A stretch of 33,776 bases of DNA. Origin: Desulfuromonas sp. (GTDB lineage Bacteria > Desulfobacterota > Desulfuromonadia > Desulfuromonadales > BM515). Made by a program: the position numbers and the translations under genes. The stretch lies in contig PKUF01000033.1 in assembly GCA_002869635.1 (NCBI GenBank), positions 1 to 33,776 on the forward strand. The letters run 5' to 3'. The notes below the pieces were generated by a model, which did not search any database, was not told the DNA's origin, and was given only the letters and a program-made list of their open reading frames with translations. This document shows positions 8,390 through 19,150 of this stretch, piece by piece; the first letter of the stretch is position 1; each line of letters begins with the position of its first letter.

Positions 8390-9991
8390 TTAGAAAACAC
8401 CGAAAGTGTAGCGTTTTTTCATCCGGTTGCGTAGCGCAATCGCAGTCCCACTCATGACCAGTACGATCAACACCAGCAACAGGGTGGTCACAAAAACCAT
8501 CGGCTTGGCCGCCTCAATGTTAGGAGACTGAAAACCGATGTCGAAAATATGAAAACCAAGATGCATGAATTTGCGATCAAGATGAACAAAGGGGAAGTTG
8601 CCGTCAATGGGGAGAACCGGTGCCAGCTTGACCACACCGGTAATCATCAACGGCGCCACCTCACCGGCAGCACGCGCCATGGCAAGAATCAGTCCGGTCA
8701 TGATCCCCGGTGAGGCCATAGGAAGAAGAACCTTGATCAGGGTCTGGAATTTGGTCGCCCCTAGAGCGTAGGAGCCTTCGCGCATCTCCCGGGGGATGGC
8801 GCTTAACGCCTCTTCGGTCGCCACGATGACCACCGGGACAGTAAGCAACGCCAGCGTCAAGCTCGCCCAGAGGATCCCTCCGGTACCGAAGGTCGGGTTA
8901 GGGAGCAGTTCAGGATAAAAGATCCGGTCAATCGCCCCCCCAACTCCATAGACGAAGAAACCGAGGCCGAAAATACCATAGACAATGGAAGGGATTCCGG
9001 CCAGATTGTTGACGGCAATCCGTACCAGACGAACCACCGTCCCCTCTTTGGCGTACTCTCGCAGATAGACGGCGGCGATCACCCCAAAGGGGAAAGAGAA
9101 GAGGCTCATCACGAAGATCAGCATCACCGTACCGAAAATCGCAGGGAAAAGGCCCCCTTCCGTATTCGATTCTCGCGGCTCAGCACTGAAGAGCTCCCAG
9201 AGCTTCCCCAGGTAAAAGAGCGTTTTTTCTCCAACCGTCATGATATTCGGCTGCCAGGTTCGAAGGACATCGGCGGCAATCAATGTTTTTTCACGGCCAT
9301 CGATGGTCGTCATGGTCACCGTCGCGCTCTGCAAGACCTGACTGAGACGATTCTGCTCTTCGAGAAGTTGATGAAAACGCTCTTTAAGTGCACCCTCTTT
9401 CTTTTCAACCGCAAGGCGCTGCGGATCATCAGCGGCCACGACCTCATAATCGTAACGCACCCGCTTTAAGCGTAACTCCTCCATGGCATAGCTGACATCG
9501 TTGAGATGTTCGGACTGTTTTATCAGAGCGGCACGTTCATCCTCCATCTTTGCCAGCAGTCGTTCCAGCAGGGAACGCTCCGTTCCTTGCAATTCTGGAG
9601 CAATCTCCCCCCCATCGACTTCCTTGAAGAATCCGTAAAAATTTCCGTATTCGCTCCGCTCCAACGCCACCGCATCAGCCGGAAGGCGGGTCAGGGCGAT
9701 ATCGTCAAGATTGACCCAACGAAAATCGAGACCGTTGAGCTGGCGATTGCCAATCTTATACTGCACGCGCTCCCCCGCCCCTTCGGGGCGAGCCTCGCTG
9801 CGCACCATCTCACCAAGTAGAACCGACCCGTCATTGAGACGGACTTCCACCAGATTGGACGGCCAGAATACACCGAGACCGTTGCTTACAATCACCACGA
9901 GTAGAACCAGAGCGATAAGCAGTGTCACACTTAAGGCGGTACCACTGAGCCAAACCATCGGTTCACCGATACGCCAGAATGCCCGTTTCAT
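8390..9991 (-). CDS. pstA: Phosphate ABC transporter permease PstA, enlarged form
   Basis: The protein has 533 residues against about 296 in E. coli. The C-terminal permease domain (from about 283) has the usual membrane segments, NNLAGIPSIVYGIFGLG, and the coupling loop EALSAIPREMREGSYALGAT...LLPMASPGI that contacts PstB. The extra N-terminal part has one membrane segment (about 11-36) and then some 240 residues predicted to lie in the periplasm, with a charged, coiled-coil-like stretch at about 130-215. This resembles the N-terminal DUF3333-type extension of some proteobacterial PstA proteins (from memory). The ATG at 9991 and a TTG at 9994 are both possible; AGGAG lies nine or six bases away respectively. 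It begins 21 bases after the pstC stop. Confidence 0.93.
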   Translation of the reverse strand: MKRAFWRIGEPMVWLSGTALSVTLLIALVLLVVIVSNGLGVFWPSNLVEVRLNDGSVLLGEMVRSEARPEGAGERVQYKIGNRQLNGLDFRWVNLDDIALTRLPADAVALERSEYGNFYGFFKEVDGGEIAPELQGTERSLLERLLAKMEDERAALIKQSEHLNDVSYAMEELRLKRVRYDYEVVAADDPQRLAVEKKEGALKERFHQLLEEQNRLSQVLQSATVTMTTIDGREKTLIAADVLRTWQPNIMTVGEKTLFYLGKLWELFSAEPRESNTEGGLFPAIFGTVMLIFVMSLFSFPFGVIAAVYLREYAKEGTVVRLVRIAVNNLAGIPSIVYGIFGLGFFVYGVGGAIDRIFYPELLPNPTFGTGGILWASLTLALLTVPVVIVATEEALSAIPREMREGSYALGATKFQTLIKVLLPMASPGIMTGLILAMARAAGEVAPLMITGVVKLAPVLPIDGNFPFVHLDRKFMHLGFHIFDIGFQSPNIEAAKPMVFVTTLLLVLIVLVMSGTAIALRNRMKKRYTFGVF

Positions 9992-10012
9992 CAAGAACGA
10001 CTCCTCAAACGC

Positions 10013-12268
10013 TTAAAAACGTCCGTATTTGGCCCGCAGCCGCTGACGAATCAGTTCGGCGACGGTATTGACAATAAAGGTCATCACAAACAGCAGAACC
10101 GCCGAGAGGAAAAGAACCCGGTAGAGCGAACCATCCACCGGCGCCTCGGGAATCTCGACAGCAATATTGGCCGAAAGGGGTCGCATCCCGTTAAAGATGC
10201 TCAAATCCATAATCGGCGTATTCCCCGTGGCCATCAGGACAATCATCGTTTCACCAACAGCACGCCCAAATCCGATCATCGTTCCGGCAAAGATGCCGGG
10301 GCTTGCCGAAGGAAGCATCACCCGCCAGACCGTCTGCCAACGACTCGCCCCGAGGGCCAGCGAAGCCGCCTTCAAGCTCTGCGGTACATTGGAGAGAGCA
10401 TCTTCGGCAATGGTAAAGATGATCGGGATGACAGCAAAGCCCATGGCGAAGGCGATGATGATACAGTTTCGCGGGTCGTAACGGACCCCCATCTCGTTAA
10501 AAAGCCACTGTTTGAGGTTGCCGGCGAAAAAAACCTCTTCAATCAACGGACCACACCAGGCCGCTAAGGCCACAGCGCCGATCAGAATCGGGGCGACCGC
10601 GACGAATTCAAAACCACGTTCAATCCTCTGTAACGACTCATTGCGCCGCGCCGCCTGCCAGACCAGCAAGGCCATCACCAACGTTGTCGGGAGGAAGATG
10701 AGACTTAAGAAAAGACTGCCAAGGGAGCGTTCGATCAGCGGGGCGAGCCAGAGCGCTGCAAGAAAACCGATGATGACCGTCGGCACCGCCGCCATGATCT
10801 CGACCGTCGGCTTGATCACCCCACGCAGCCGCGGCCGGGCAAACTGGCTGGTATAGATGGCCCCGAAGATCGCCAGCGGAACCGCAAAGAACATGGCGTA
10901 GAAGGTCCCTTTAAGGGACCCGTAGATCAAAGGGACCAGGCTTAGTTTTGCCTCATAGTCATCCGTTGCCGCTGAGGACTGCCAGACGTAACCGGGGGCG
11001 TCGTACCCCTCATACCAGACTTTGCCAAAGAGTGTTTTGAGGCTGACTTCAGGATGTGGAATCATCAGCGACCAACTGAGCATTTTCCCCTGCGAAGAGA
11101 CCGTGACCAGCCCGTTTCCTCGGGTGGTCAGGGCCAAAGGAGCATTCTCCTGAAACGCCGGGAGCGTCAAAAGGTGACGTTCACTGGTCATGTTATCTAT
11201 ATGCACCGCCGCACGGCTGGCACTGATGACGTTCTTGTCACGCTGGGTCGGATAGAGGGCGAGAATCGGGGCGTCGTGTCGACTCAAATCGTGGATACGT
11301 CGCAAAACTCGAGTGCCATGTTCATTGCGAACCGGCATCCATGTGGTCACCAGGCCGGTCGCATCGCCGACCGCGAGAGAGACATCCCCGAAGATCATGG
11401 TCAGGGCGGTGATAGCCCGCTGATCGACAAACGCCTTGCGACTTTCCAGCAGGATCGGTTCTTCAATATCAGCAAGATCCCAGCGCATCAACTCGCCAAG
11501 AGAGCTGCCGATAAAGAGCTGCTGCCCGTCGTGGCTGAGAACCAGGCTGGCGACCCTACCAAGAATGGAGGAGAGGTCGATCTCATGCTCCTCTTCACTA
11601 AAGCTTGTTTCACCGAGAAAGTTTTCCTCTTCGAGGCGCTGCAGAAGCTCAACGTGCCCATCGGCAAAGAGGTCAACGCGTGTCGAGCGCCCGTCAGCAC
11701 TGATGCGGGCCCAGGAACGTTCGGGCACACCGCTTGCCGGAGGGGCAAAGGTGGCGAGGCGTTCGCGTTGGTGCAGAATACTGCGTTCGTTACCCTGTTC
11801 GGCGTCGAAGAAGGGGCGAAAGCGAACTCTTTCGACGCTGACGCTCCCATCTTCCCAGAGCAGGACATGACGCAATCGGCCATCACCCTCGACTCCACGC
11901 AGGCGATCGGGTCCACTCGGAGCATGGAGTTGCTCTTGATCTAGCAACGCGCCATCGCTGATTTTGTAAAACGGCAGCTCACCATTTTCACTTAAGGCGT
12001 AGGAGGTTTCAAGGTATTCATCCATCCCGACAGCCAGCAGATTACCAGAGAGCTGCGACTCGACCGCCACACTCGGTTGACGCTCAACCTGGGCCGAGAA
12101 AAAGAGCGGCAGAGCTACATTGACGATCAGGACAAGGATGAAAACAACGCAAAAAATGACCGCCAATCCACCAAGGGTAATCCCCCAGCGGGCGAACCGG
12201 TCCATACGTTTGGCGCGCGCTTGATAATTCGTATTCATGGAACCATCACGTTGGTGGTTTTCAGACAC
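10013..12268 (-). CDS. pstC: Phosphate ABC transporter permease PstC, enlarged form with beta-propeller-like insert
   Basis: At 751 residues this is more than twice the E. coli PstC (319). Residues from about 449 onward form the permease, with EIMAAVPTVIIGFLAALW and the PstB-coupling loop DALSNVPQSLKAASLALGAS...MLPSASPGI. Ahead of it come one membrane segment (about 28-55) and a periplasmic region of nearly 400 residues with WD40-like strands, such as QQLFIGSSLGELMRWDL and SLAVGDATGLVTTWMPV. Large PstC forms occur in other proteobacteria. The start is uncertain: the longest frame begins with GTG at 12268, whose GAGG ribosome site and first base sit in the 3' arm of a perfect hairpin (12268-12303). 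The ATG at 12238 has only a weak site (GATGG) but leaves the membrane segment intact. Confidence 0.93.
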   Translation of the reverse strand: MSENHQRDGSMNTNYQARAKRMDRFARWGITLGGLAVIFCVVFILVLIVNVALPLFFSAQVERQPSVAVESQLSGNLLAVGMDEYLETSYALSENGELPFYKISDGALLDQEQLHAPSGPDRLRGVEGDGRLRHVLLWEDGSVSVERVRFRPFFDAEQGNERSILHQRERLATFAPPASGVPERSWARISADGRSTRVDLFADGHVELLQRLEEENFLGETSFSEEEHEIDLSSILGRVASLVLSHDGQQLFIGSSLGELMRWDLADIEEPILLESRKAFVDQRAITALTMIFGDVSLAVGDATGLVTTWMPVRNEHGTRVLRRIHDLSRHDAPILALYPTQRDKNVISASRAAVHIDNMTSERHLLTLPAFQENAPLALTTRGNGLVTVSSQGKMLSWSLMIPHPEVSLKTLFGKVWYEGYDAPGYVWQSSAATDDYEAKLSLVPLIYGSLKGTFYAMFFAVPLAIFGAIYTSQFARPRLRGVIKPTVEIMAAVPTVIIGFLAALWLAPLIERSLGSLFLSLIFLPTTLVMALLVWQAARRNESLQRIERGFEFVAVAPILIGAVALAAWCGPLIEEVFFAGNLKQWLFNEMGVRYDPRNCIIIAFAMGFAVIPIIFTIAEDALSNVPQSLKAASLALGASRWQTVWRVMLPSASPGIFAGTMIGFGRAVGETMIVLMATGNTPIMDLSIFNGMRPLSANIAVEIPEAPVDGSLYRVLFLSAVLLFVMTFIVNTVAELIRQRLRAKYGRF

Positions 12269-12303
12269 GGTTGGGCCTCGTCCATTCGGACGAGGCCCAA
12301 CCG
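12268..12303 (-). promoter_or_regulatory. Perfect 16-bp hairpin between pstS and pstC
   Basis: The arms at 12268-12283 and 12288-12303 are exact reverse complements around a 4-base loop (GAAT on the minus strand). The minus-strand 3' arm ends in GGACGAGGCCCAACCG. It contains the GAGG ahead of the GTG at 12268 and the first base of that codon. The next bases (TGTCTGAAA) hold no T-run, so it is not a standard intrinsic terminator. Likely role: a 3'-end stabiliser for pstS mRNA, limiting pstC expression; masking of the pstC start is inference. Confidence 0.8.
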
Positions 12304-12324
12304 ACGCGATGCAGAAGAAACGCG

Positions 12325-13305
12325 TTAATCGAGGAGTTCACGCTGCTTGCTGGCAGCACCGGCGGGAAGAGGGAGGAAGCCGTCCTTGACCACCACTTCC
12401 TGCCCCTGCTTGGAGAGCATGTACTTAAGAAACTCTTTGGTCAGAGTTTCGAGAGGTTTGTTCGGTTCTTTGGCCACATAGACGTAGAGCATACGACCCA
12501 GGGGGTACTTACCACTGAGAACATTCTTGTAGTTCGCCGCGTAAGCCTTGCGCCCCTCTTTTTTGGCCAGAGCGAGAGCTTTGACACCCGAGGTCACGTA
12601 CCCCATCCCCGAGTAGCCGATACCGGCCCTGTCTTCGCTGACACCAAGAACCACAGAGGCGTTCCCCGGCTGCTCTTTCACAATATCTTTAAAATCACCT
12701 TTTTTAAGAGCGTTCTTTTTGAAGAAACCATAGGTTCCGGAGGCCGAATTACGCCCGTAAAGGCTGATCGGCAGCTTCGACCATTTGCCGCCCATGCCGA
12801 CCTCGCCCCAGAGAGAGACATCGTCGCCACCGCGCTTTTGGGTCTTGGAGAAGATCGAGTCGACCTCAGTCATGGTGAGCGATTCAAGAGGGTTGTCTTT
12901 GTTCACAAAAACCGCCAGCGCATCAAGGGAAACCCCGATGGCGGTCGGCTTAAAACCGTGCCGCGCCTCAAACGCCTCAAGCTCCTGCTTCTTCATGGCA
13001 CGGGACATGGGGCCGAGCTGACTCGTCCCTTCGGTCAGCGCCGGAGGAGCCGTGCTTGAGCCTTTGCCTTCAACCTGAACATTGACATTGGGATAGATCT
13101 TACGGAACCCTTCAACCCAAAAGGTCATCATATTATTTAGGGTGTCGGAGCCGATACTGTTGAGCGTCCCGGCAACCCCTTGGACCTTTTGATAATCAGG
13201 CAGGGCCTTATCAACCTCAACCGCGTTTGCCGTAGTCCCAACAGCTGCCAGCATCAGAACCGCTACCGTCGTGGTGTACCATTTTGCAAGACGACTCTTG
13301 TACAT
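12325..13305 (-). CDS. pstS: Periplasmic phosphate-binding protein PstS
   Basis: The 326-residue precursor has a signal peptide: charged MYKSRLAKWY, a hydrophobic core (TTTVAVLMLAAVG) and a likely cut after ANA at residue 28. No lipobox cysteine is present, so it should be soluble in the periplasm. The mature part has IGSDTLNNMMTFWVEGF, GKGSSTAPPAL with the phosphate-loop serines, GTSQLGPMSRAMK, and ASGTYGFFK, as in the PstS-like branch of the phosphate-binding family. The start at 13305 is chosen because GAGGAG lies seven bases ahead and the signal peptide then begins normally; the upstream ATG at 13341 would fall within the presumed -10 region. First gene of pstSCAB-phoU, under a Pho box. 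A hairpin follows the stop. Confidence 0.96.
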   Translation of the reverse strand: MYKSRLAKWYTTTVAVLMLAAVGTTANAVEVDKALPDYQKVQGVAGTLNSIGSDTLNNMMTFWVEGFRKIYPNVNVQVEGKGSSTAPPALTEGTSQLGPMSRAMKKQELEAFEARHGFKPTAIGVSLDALAVFVNKDNPLESLTMTEVDSIFSKTQKRGGDDVSLWGEVGMGGKWSKLPISLYGRNSASGTYGFFKKNALKKGDFKDIVKEQPGNASVVLGVSEDRAGIGYSGMGYVTSGVKALALAKKEGRKAYAANYKNVLSGKYPLGRMLYVYVAKEPNKPLETLTKEFLKYMLSKQGQEVVVKDGFLPLPAGAASKQRELLD

Positions 13306-13339
13306 TCGTTTTCTCCTCATTTCTGAATAAGTTTTCTCC

Positions 13340-13370
13340 ATTATCGCCAGAAATGTTAGGGGAATGTTAG
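13340..13370 (-). promoter_or_regulatory. Pho box and promoter of the pst operon
   Basis: On the minus strand two exact copies of CTAACAT (13364-13370 and 13353-13359) are separated by TCCC. This gives the 7+4 spacing (11-base period) of PhoB-binding Pho boxes; the E. coli form is CTGTCAT. GATAAT (13340-13345) follows seven bases later and can serve as the -10 element. The Pho box takes the place of a -35 box. Confidence 0.8.
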
Positions 13371-13425
13371 GGTCGCGCGATGAGTTGATTAGCTCTTTTT
13401 TTCGCTGGGCGCAGCGTCAATCGCT

Positions 13426-16059
<2,634 letters not shown>

Positions 16060-16102
16060 GGATACACCTCCTCCTCGTGACTTTCATCCAGAGAGAACAG
16101 CC

Positions 16103-16123
16103 CCTCCCCGGAAGGCGGGGAGG
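16103..16123 (-). other. GC-rich hairpin between phoR and acnA
   Basis: CCTCCCCG (16116-16123 on the minus strand) pairs perfectly with CGGGGAGG (16103-16110) across a five-base loop, starting four bases after the phoR stop. The sequence after it (GGCTGTTCTCTC) is only weakly T-rich. It may pause polymerase or protect phoBR mRNA; full termination is doubtful. Confidence 0.45.
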
Positions 16124-16127
16124 CGGA

Positions 16128-17900
16128 TCAGCTGCTGGGGAGCGAGATCGTGAAGGTACTCCCTTTGCCGAGTGCGCTTTTCACCTCAACTTCGCCCCCG
16201 TGTGCTTTACAAATATTCTGGACAATGGAGAGGCCGAGCCCTGTCCCTCCCTGCATACGGCTACGAGAGGGATCAACCCGATAGAAACGCTCGAAGAGGC
16301 GGGGGAGATGCTTTGAGGCGATCCCACAGCCGTGATCCGTCACCGCTATGGTAACACAGTGCGCTTTCTTCGCCACTTCAATCTCAACCTCAGCGTCAAG
16401 TGGACTGAACTTAATCGCATTGGTTAGCAGGTTGACCACCGCCTGTTCCAGGAGCGGCGAATTTACCTTCATGTGCAGCGGCGGTGCCTCAACCTTGAAA
16501 CGGATGCCCCGGCTCTCTGCCGCGACAGCACAATCCTGTTGGGCCGCATCGAGGATCGGGCGAAGTTCCACTTCCTCAAGAGGTAACGGCTTCCCCTCTG
16601 TATTGCCATCAAGACGAGATAACACCAGAAGATCATCAATGATCGCTTGCAGTCGATCCGCCTGACGCACAATGACCCCAAGGAAACGTGCCCGATCCTC
16701 TTCGCTGATCCCACTGTCCAGGAGGGTTTCGCTGTACCCTTTGATGGCGGTCACAGGCGTTTTGAGTTCATGCGAGGCATTCGCGACAAAATCACGTCGA
16801 ACTTGTTCCAATCGTCGGAGACGGGTGACATCATGAAGAACGATCAACGCCCCACTGCGATCACCCTTGTCATCGGCCAAAGTCGTCCCATGGGCTTGTA
16901 GAAAACGCTCAGCCTGAGCCTGTCGTAGCACCAGATCGGTCTCGATCGGTTCATCGCTTGCCATAACATGGTCGACAAATCGTTGCAGCTCTGCGCGGCG
17001 AGAAACCTCGGCAAAAGGACGACCCTGCGCCAACTCGGGATCAATCCCCAAAAGCTCTCCAGCGGCTCGATTGAGCCGCACAATCGACTGATCATGATCA
17101 ACAGCCAACACGCCCTCAACCATGCTCGCCAGCATGGTGTTCTGCTCGTTGCGCTGCTGAACCACCATTTTGATACGATCATCAAGTTGTCCTGCCATCT
17201 GGTTCATGGTTGCGGCCAATGCTTGCAGCTCTCCCGAACCTCTAACGGCAAGGCGACGTTTGAGTTCTCCTCGGGCAAAGCGCTCCGCCCCCTGACGTAA
17301 TCGCGCCAACGGCAGACTGATATGTCGGGCCATCCCCCAACTGAGCAAAGCTGCGAGAAAAACGGCCAGACCACCCCCAAATGCAATCCGGCTATAAAGC
17401 ATATGTAACGCCTCATCAATTGTTTCAAGCGCCTTGGCCGTTCGGACAATTCCGACAACCGTTCCGGACTCATCTTCAACCGACTGGGCAACGTAAAGCA
17501 TCTCCTTCTGCAACGTGTGGCTGTAGCGTAAGGATGACCCATCCTTTTTATCCAAGGCTGACTGAATTTCTGGACGACTCGCGTGATTCTCCATAAAGAG
17601 GGGATTTTCATCGCTATCCCCGACAACCGTTCCATCCGGAAGAATCAACGTGATCCGCGTTGTTCCGATTCCGGTCACACGGTTCGCCCAACCTAACAAC
17701 GACTCTCGATCGTCGGTGAAAAAAAGATTCGATATCTGGGCGCGAAAAACACGTCCCTGTTCTAGAAGGTTGTCGCGCGTCGACTGAAGATGAAAATCAC
17801 GCAGCGCACTTGTCGAGAACCAGGAAATCCCGCCGACACTGAAGATCAGGATCAACAAATAGGTTGGAAAAAGCTGTGATATAAGTCGTCTTGGTCGCAT
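16128..17900 (-). CDS. phoR: Phosphate-regulon sensor histidine kinase PhoR
   Basis: The 590-residue kinase has two membrane segments (about 12-30 and 172-190) flanking a periplasmic domain of about 140 residues. HAMP (about 190-245), a PAS domain (about 255-360), and the phosphoacceptor helix FVANASHELKTP with H377 follow. The ATPase domain has the N box NLLTNAIKFSP, DHGCGIA, FERFYRVD and GGTGLGLSIV. E. coli PhoR has only a short periplasmic part, so this form, common in other phyla, may sense an extra signal. The start at 17900 is one base after the phoB stop, with AAGGA ahead of it; the longer frame (17942) would overlap phoB. Role: phosphorylates PhoB when phosphate is scarce, restrained by PhoU/Pst. 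Confidence 0.95.
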   Translation of the reverse strand: MRPRRLISQLFPTYLLILIFSVGGISWFSTSALRDFHLQSTRDNLLEQGRVFRAQISNLFFTDDRESLLGWANRVTGIGTTRITLILPDGTVVGDSDENPLFMENHASRPEIQSALDKKDGSSLRYSHTLQKEMLYVAQSVEDESGTVVGIVRTAKALETIDEALHMLYSRIAFGGGLAVFLAALLSWGMARHISLPLARLRQGAERFARGELKRRLAVRGSGELQALAATMNQMAGQLDDRIKMVVQQRNEQNTMLASMVEGVLAVDHDQSIVRLNRAAGELLGIDPELAQGRPFAEVSRRAELQRFVDHVMASDEPIETDLVLRQAQAERFLQAHGTTLADDKGDRSGALIVLHDVTRLRRLEQVRRDFVANASHELKTPVTAIKGYSETLLDSGISEEDRARFLGVIVRQADRLQAIIDDLLVLSRLDGNTEGKPLPLEEVELRPILDAAQQDCAVAAESRGIRFKVEAPPLHMKVNSPLLEQAVVNLLTNAIKFSPLDAEVEIEVAKKAHCVTIAVTDHGCGIASKHLPRLFERFYRVDPSRSRMQGGTGLGLSIVQNICKAHGGEVEVKSALGKGSTFTISLPSS

Positions 17901-17901
17901 T

Positions 17902-18591
17902 TTAATCCTTAAATCTGTAGCCGACACCACGAACAGTCTCAATCATAGAGCCACTGGGACCGAGTTTTTTGCGCAACCCAACAATTTGCACATCAACCGC
18001 CCGGTCCGTGACCACATAGTTTTCCCCCCGAACCGCATCGACGATCTGTCCCCGAGTAAAAACCCAGCCGGGCCGACCGGCCAAAAGCTGCAAAACTCGA
18101 AACTCGGTATATGTCAGATCAACACTTACACCGGCGACCGTCACCTCGTTGCGGCCCGAGTTGATCCTCAAGTCACCGATGCTCAGAGTCTTCACCTCAT
18201 CTTTTTCCGCAGGTCCATGCCGACGGCGGAGAACCGTCTTAACACGGGCAAGAAGAACTTTGGGACTAAACGGTTTGGTGACGTAATCATCGGCACCGAG
18301 TTCTAGCCCGGTCACAATGTCAGCCTCTTCACCCCGCGCCGTCATCATAATGATCGGAACATGGCGCGTCGATTCATCTTCCCTGAGAAGACGGCAAACT
18401 TCAAGGCCATCCATTTCAGGGAGCATCAGATCGAGCAATACCAGATCAAAATCTCCGTTGCGACAGAGCCTCAACCCTTCTTCGCCTGTCATGGCACTGG
18501 AAACTTCATACTTTTCGCGTGAGAGATGAAAGTAGACCAGACTGAGAAGATCTTCCTCATCCTCAACAATCAGAACCCTTATCTTTTCCAT
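17902..18591 (-). CDS. phoB: Phosphate-regulon response regulator PhoB
   Basis: The 229-residue OmpR/PhoB-family regulator has a receiver domain with acidic pocket E10/D11, phosphoacceptor D54 (LLDLMLPEMDG), T84 and K106 (YVTKPFSP). A winged-helix DNA-binding domain follows (about 130-229) with LTYTEFRVLQLL, VTDRAVDVQIVGLRKKLG and the ending VRGVGYRFKD. AAGGAG lies five bases ahead of the ATG. Coupled to phoR with one base between the genes. A Pho-box-like repeat upstream suggests self-activation. Its position next to phoR and pst makes PhoB, not another OmpR-type regulator, the likely identity. Confidence 0.95.
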   Translation of the reverse strand: MEKIRVLIVEDEEDLLSLVYFHLSREKYEVSSAMTGEEGLRLCRNGDFDLVLLDLMLPEMDGLEVCRLLREDESTRHVPIIMMTARGEEADIVTGLELGADDYVTKPFSPKVLLARVKTVLRRRHGPAEKDEVKTLSIGDLRINSGRNEVTVAGVSVDLTYTEFRVLQLLAGRPGWVFTRGQIVDAVRGENYVVTDRAVDVQIVGLRKKLGPSGSMIETVRGVGYRFKD

Positions 18592-18623
18592 ATCTACTCC
18601 TTTTTCCTCACGATATGTCGGGA

Positions 18624-18641
18624 ATGTTAGATCAAGGTTAA
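18624..18641 (-). promoter_or_regulatory. Pho-box-like direct repeat upstream of phoB
   Basis: On the minus strand TTAACCT (18635-18641), TGAT, then CTAACAT (18624-18630) form a 7+4+7 direct repeat, with 5 of 7 positions equal between copies. The second copy and the four bases after it (TCCC) match the exact pstS repeat. It lies 33 bases ahead of the phoB start. Confidence 0.6.
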
Positions 18642-18667
18642 ATTTGATCCAATCTTCATCTTTTCAT

Positions 18668-18701
18668 AAAAAAAAGGCAGAGCCAATGGCTCTGCCTTTT
18701 T
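18668..18701 (-). terminator. Intrinsic terminator of the ribosomal protein operon
   Basis: A 9-bp perfect stem (GGCAGAGCC with GGCTCTGCC, 3-base loop) lies 22 bases after the rplQ stop and is followed on the minus strand by eight T residues. Flanking A and T runs can extend the stem. It separates the alpha operon from phoB. Confidence 0.93.
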
Positions 18702-18723
18702 CATCATGTATAAACGACACCCG

Positions 18724-19113
18724 TTACTCAGCAGCGGGAGCTTCCTCTGTAACAACACTCTCCTCGACCAGTTCGATGATCGACAAAGACGCATTATCAC
18801 CAAGACGATTGCCAAGCTTGATGATACGAGTGTAGCCACCAGGACGCTCCATATAACGAGGGGCCACCTGCTCGAAGAGACGGCCGACAACCTTACGGTC
18901 ACGAACCACCTGCAGGACTTGACGACGAGCGTGAAGGTCACCGCGCTTGCCAAGAGTAATCATCTTCTCTGCGATTTTACGCAGTTCCTTGGCGCGGGCG
19001 TCGGTGGTCGTAATCCGCTCATGCTCAAGCAGAGAAGTCACCAAGTTACGCATCATTGCCGCGCGATGGCTGGAGTTACGCCCCAGTCTTCTGCCGGATT
19101 TATTGTGACGCAT
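18724..19113 (-). CDS. rplQ: 50S ribosomal protein L17
   Basis: The 129-residue protein begins [20 protein letters not shown] and has [18 protein letters not shown], both hallmarks of L17, which helps shape the outer side of the 50S subunit near the exit tunnel. The C-terminus ([14 protein letters not shown]) is a short acidic tail beyond the E. coli form. Last gene of the alpha operon, 37 bases after rpoA and just before the terminator. ATG start. Confidence 0.97.
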   Translation of the reverse strand: MRHNKSGRRLGRNSSHRAAMMRNLVTSLLEHERITTTDARAKELRKIAEKMITLGKRGDLHARRQVLQVVRDRKVVGRLFEQVAPRYMERPGGYTRIIKLGNRLGDNASLSIIELVEESVVTEEAPAAE

Positions 19114-19150
19114 GGTTCATCGATCCTTTCTTCATATCCGAGTTCTCGGA

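Noticed and set aside
11054-11944. A 296-codon plus-strand frame
   Set aside because: It is fully antisense to pstC, has no recognisable motif or ribosome site, and is of the kind created by codon bias on the opposite strand.
12268-12303. Reading the pstS-pstC hairpin as an intrinsic terminator
   Set aside because: No T-run follows it on the minus strand (TGTCTGAAA) and pstC, the next operon gene, begins right there.
12271-13059. A 262-codon plus-strand frame
   Set aside because: It is antisense to pstS and its start falls inside the pstS-pstC hairpin; the product has no coherent domain.
12304-13341. Longer PstS starting at 13341
   Set aside because: The extra 12 codons overlap the presumed -10 element, and the shorter form has both a good ribosome site and a normal signal peptide start.
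13371-13425. A terminator after acnA
   Set aside because: The short CGCTG/CAGCG stem is followed by A residues on the minus strand, not T residues. On the plus strand there is no gene for it to end.
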